Shown here piece by piece: positions 5,136 through 5,386 of a stretch of DNA of 5,386 nucleotides. The notes below the pieces were generated by a model. The model saw only the letters and a program-made list of their open reading frames with translations, was not told the origin of the DNA and did not search any database. Position 1 is the first letter of the stretch. Every line of letters begins with the position of its first letter. This stretch comes from Acidobacteriota bacterium. GTDB lineage: Bacteria > Acidobacteriota > UBA890 > WLXD01. The position numbers were made by a program, and so were the translations under genes. Where the stretch lies: NCBI GenBank assembly GCA_022571615.1, contig JACZXM010000247.1, positions 1-5,386 of the forward strand. The letters are read 5' to 3'.

Positions 5136-5386
5136 AAAATATCCAGATGAACCGCATAATGAGACACCTGAACAAAAAACGGACGGCCGCTGTTCGCCTG
5201 TGTCTCGATAAAGTCACACGCGCGGTCAGTGATGCCAAAAATGAGCTTGGGGTCGTCCTTTGCGGCGGGGCCGCCGCTGCCTTTGCCCCCACCTGTGCCA
5301 TTGCCGGTGTAGCCGTCACTGACGTCATAGCCCATTTCTTCCGGCGTGACGCTCAGGGACAGATGGGCAGCCACCGGGGTGAAGAC
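4931..5386 (-). CDS. Arylsulfatase fragment, N-terminus off window, C-terminus lost at the join
   Basis: Only 5386 down to about 5054 is sulfatase-like; the frame then runs on to a stop at 4931 as antisense of the cyclase. The readable part contains EEMGYDVSDGYTGN, a Gly-rich loop, then F-G-I-T-D-R-A-C-D-F-I-E-T, PFFVQVSHYAVH and KGKKHTMPEFAAMT. This order is typical of the middle of alkaline-phosphatase-superfamily arylsulfatases, where the SHYAVH region supplies active-site His. The formylglycine motif (C/S-x-P-S-R) and first metal ligands would lie beyond base 5386. The usual GKWHLG motif before the E-M-G-Y-D stretch is not evident (A-A-H-L is seen), so that end may be divergent or damaged. 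Such enzymes are usually exported and remove sulfate from polysaccharides. GC3 is about 70% by hand count, below the cyclase. The style suggests Planctomycetes or similar bacteria, from recall. Confidence 0.75.
   Translation of the reverse strand, partial: VFTPVAAHLSLSVTPEEMGYDVSDGYTGNGTGGGKGSGGPAAKDDPKLIFGITDRACDFIETQANSGRPFFVQVSHYAVHLDIFYRAKTLEQSQQQPKGKKHTMPEFAAMTKRLANLDRSVVMSLVRPSQKYSCCGSPLRFSNGKTTMAGS
5054..5077. other. Tail-to-tail chimeric join between cyclase and sulfatase
   Basis: Read on + this segment encodes the cyclase V-I-A-A-N-S (to 5072). Read on - it encodes the sulfatase M-P-E-F-A-A-M-T. Both translations fit their families, so about 19-24 bases are shared by two unrelated genes in opposite orientation. 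Left of 5054 the - frame no longer looks like sulfatase; right of 5077 the + frame no longer looks like TolB. Confidence 0.65.

Overview
The window looks like GC-rich bacterial DNA, most likely proteobacterial. The class III cyclase with a TolB-like tail and the CRP/FNR regulator are of kinds common in Alphaproteobacteria. However, base composition and gene structure indicate that the window is not one continuous, intact genome segment. No rRNA, tRNA, CRISPR array or insertion sequence was seen.

Layout, left to right. (1) 1-788 holds the end of a + strand gene whose reading frame appears broken near 230. Its C-terminal part (frame open 231-788) resembles uncharacterised proteins I associate with exopolysaccharide clusters. 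(2) 789-959 is a gap with a perfect 8-bp inverted repeat. (3) 960-3032 is an asparagine synthetase B-type glutamine amidotransferase with all catalytic motifs. From about residue 605 its sequence stops looking like AsnB. It reads instead like the C-terminus of a Rieske ring-hydroxylating oxygenase alpha subunit, and GC at third codon positions jumps from about 67% to about 94% (hand counts). (4) 3120-3809 is a CRP/FNR-type regulator with a well-formed cyclic-nucleotide phosphate cassette, followed by a terminator-like hairpin. (5) 3966-4094 is a 42-residue single-span membrane protein. (6) 4314-5135 is a class III adenylate/guanylate cyclase whose C-terminal TolB-like domain breaks off after about residue 253. 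(7) 5054-5386 on the - strand is an internal piece of an arylsulfatase, joined tail to tail with the cyclase through about 19-24 bases that suit both genes.

Functional reading: the left block (1-2771) fits surface-polysaccharide biosynthesis. The middle block (2772 to about 5072) fits a cyclic-nucleotide signalling neighbourhood, with a cyclase and a candidate cAMP-responsive regulator on the same strand about 500 bases apart. The right block is a sulfatase fragment of a type common in Planctomycetes and relatives. The two abrupt joins, at about 2757-2775 and 5054-5077, are most simply explained as assembly or amplification chimeras, with illegitimate recombination as the alternative. I do not see convincing evidence for a new biological system. 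The points most worth checking are the two joins, the cyclase/regulator pair with the small membrane protein between them, and several small dyads near gene starts.
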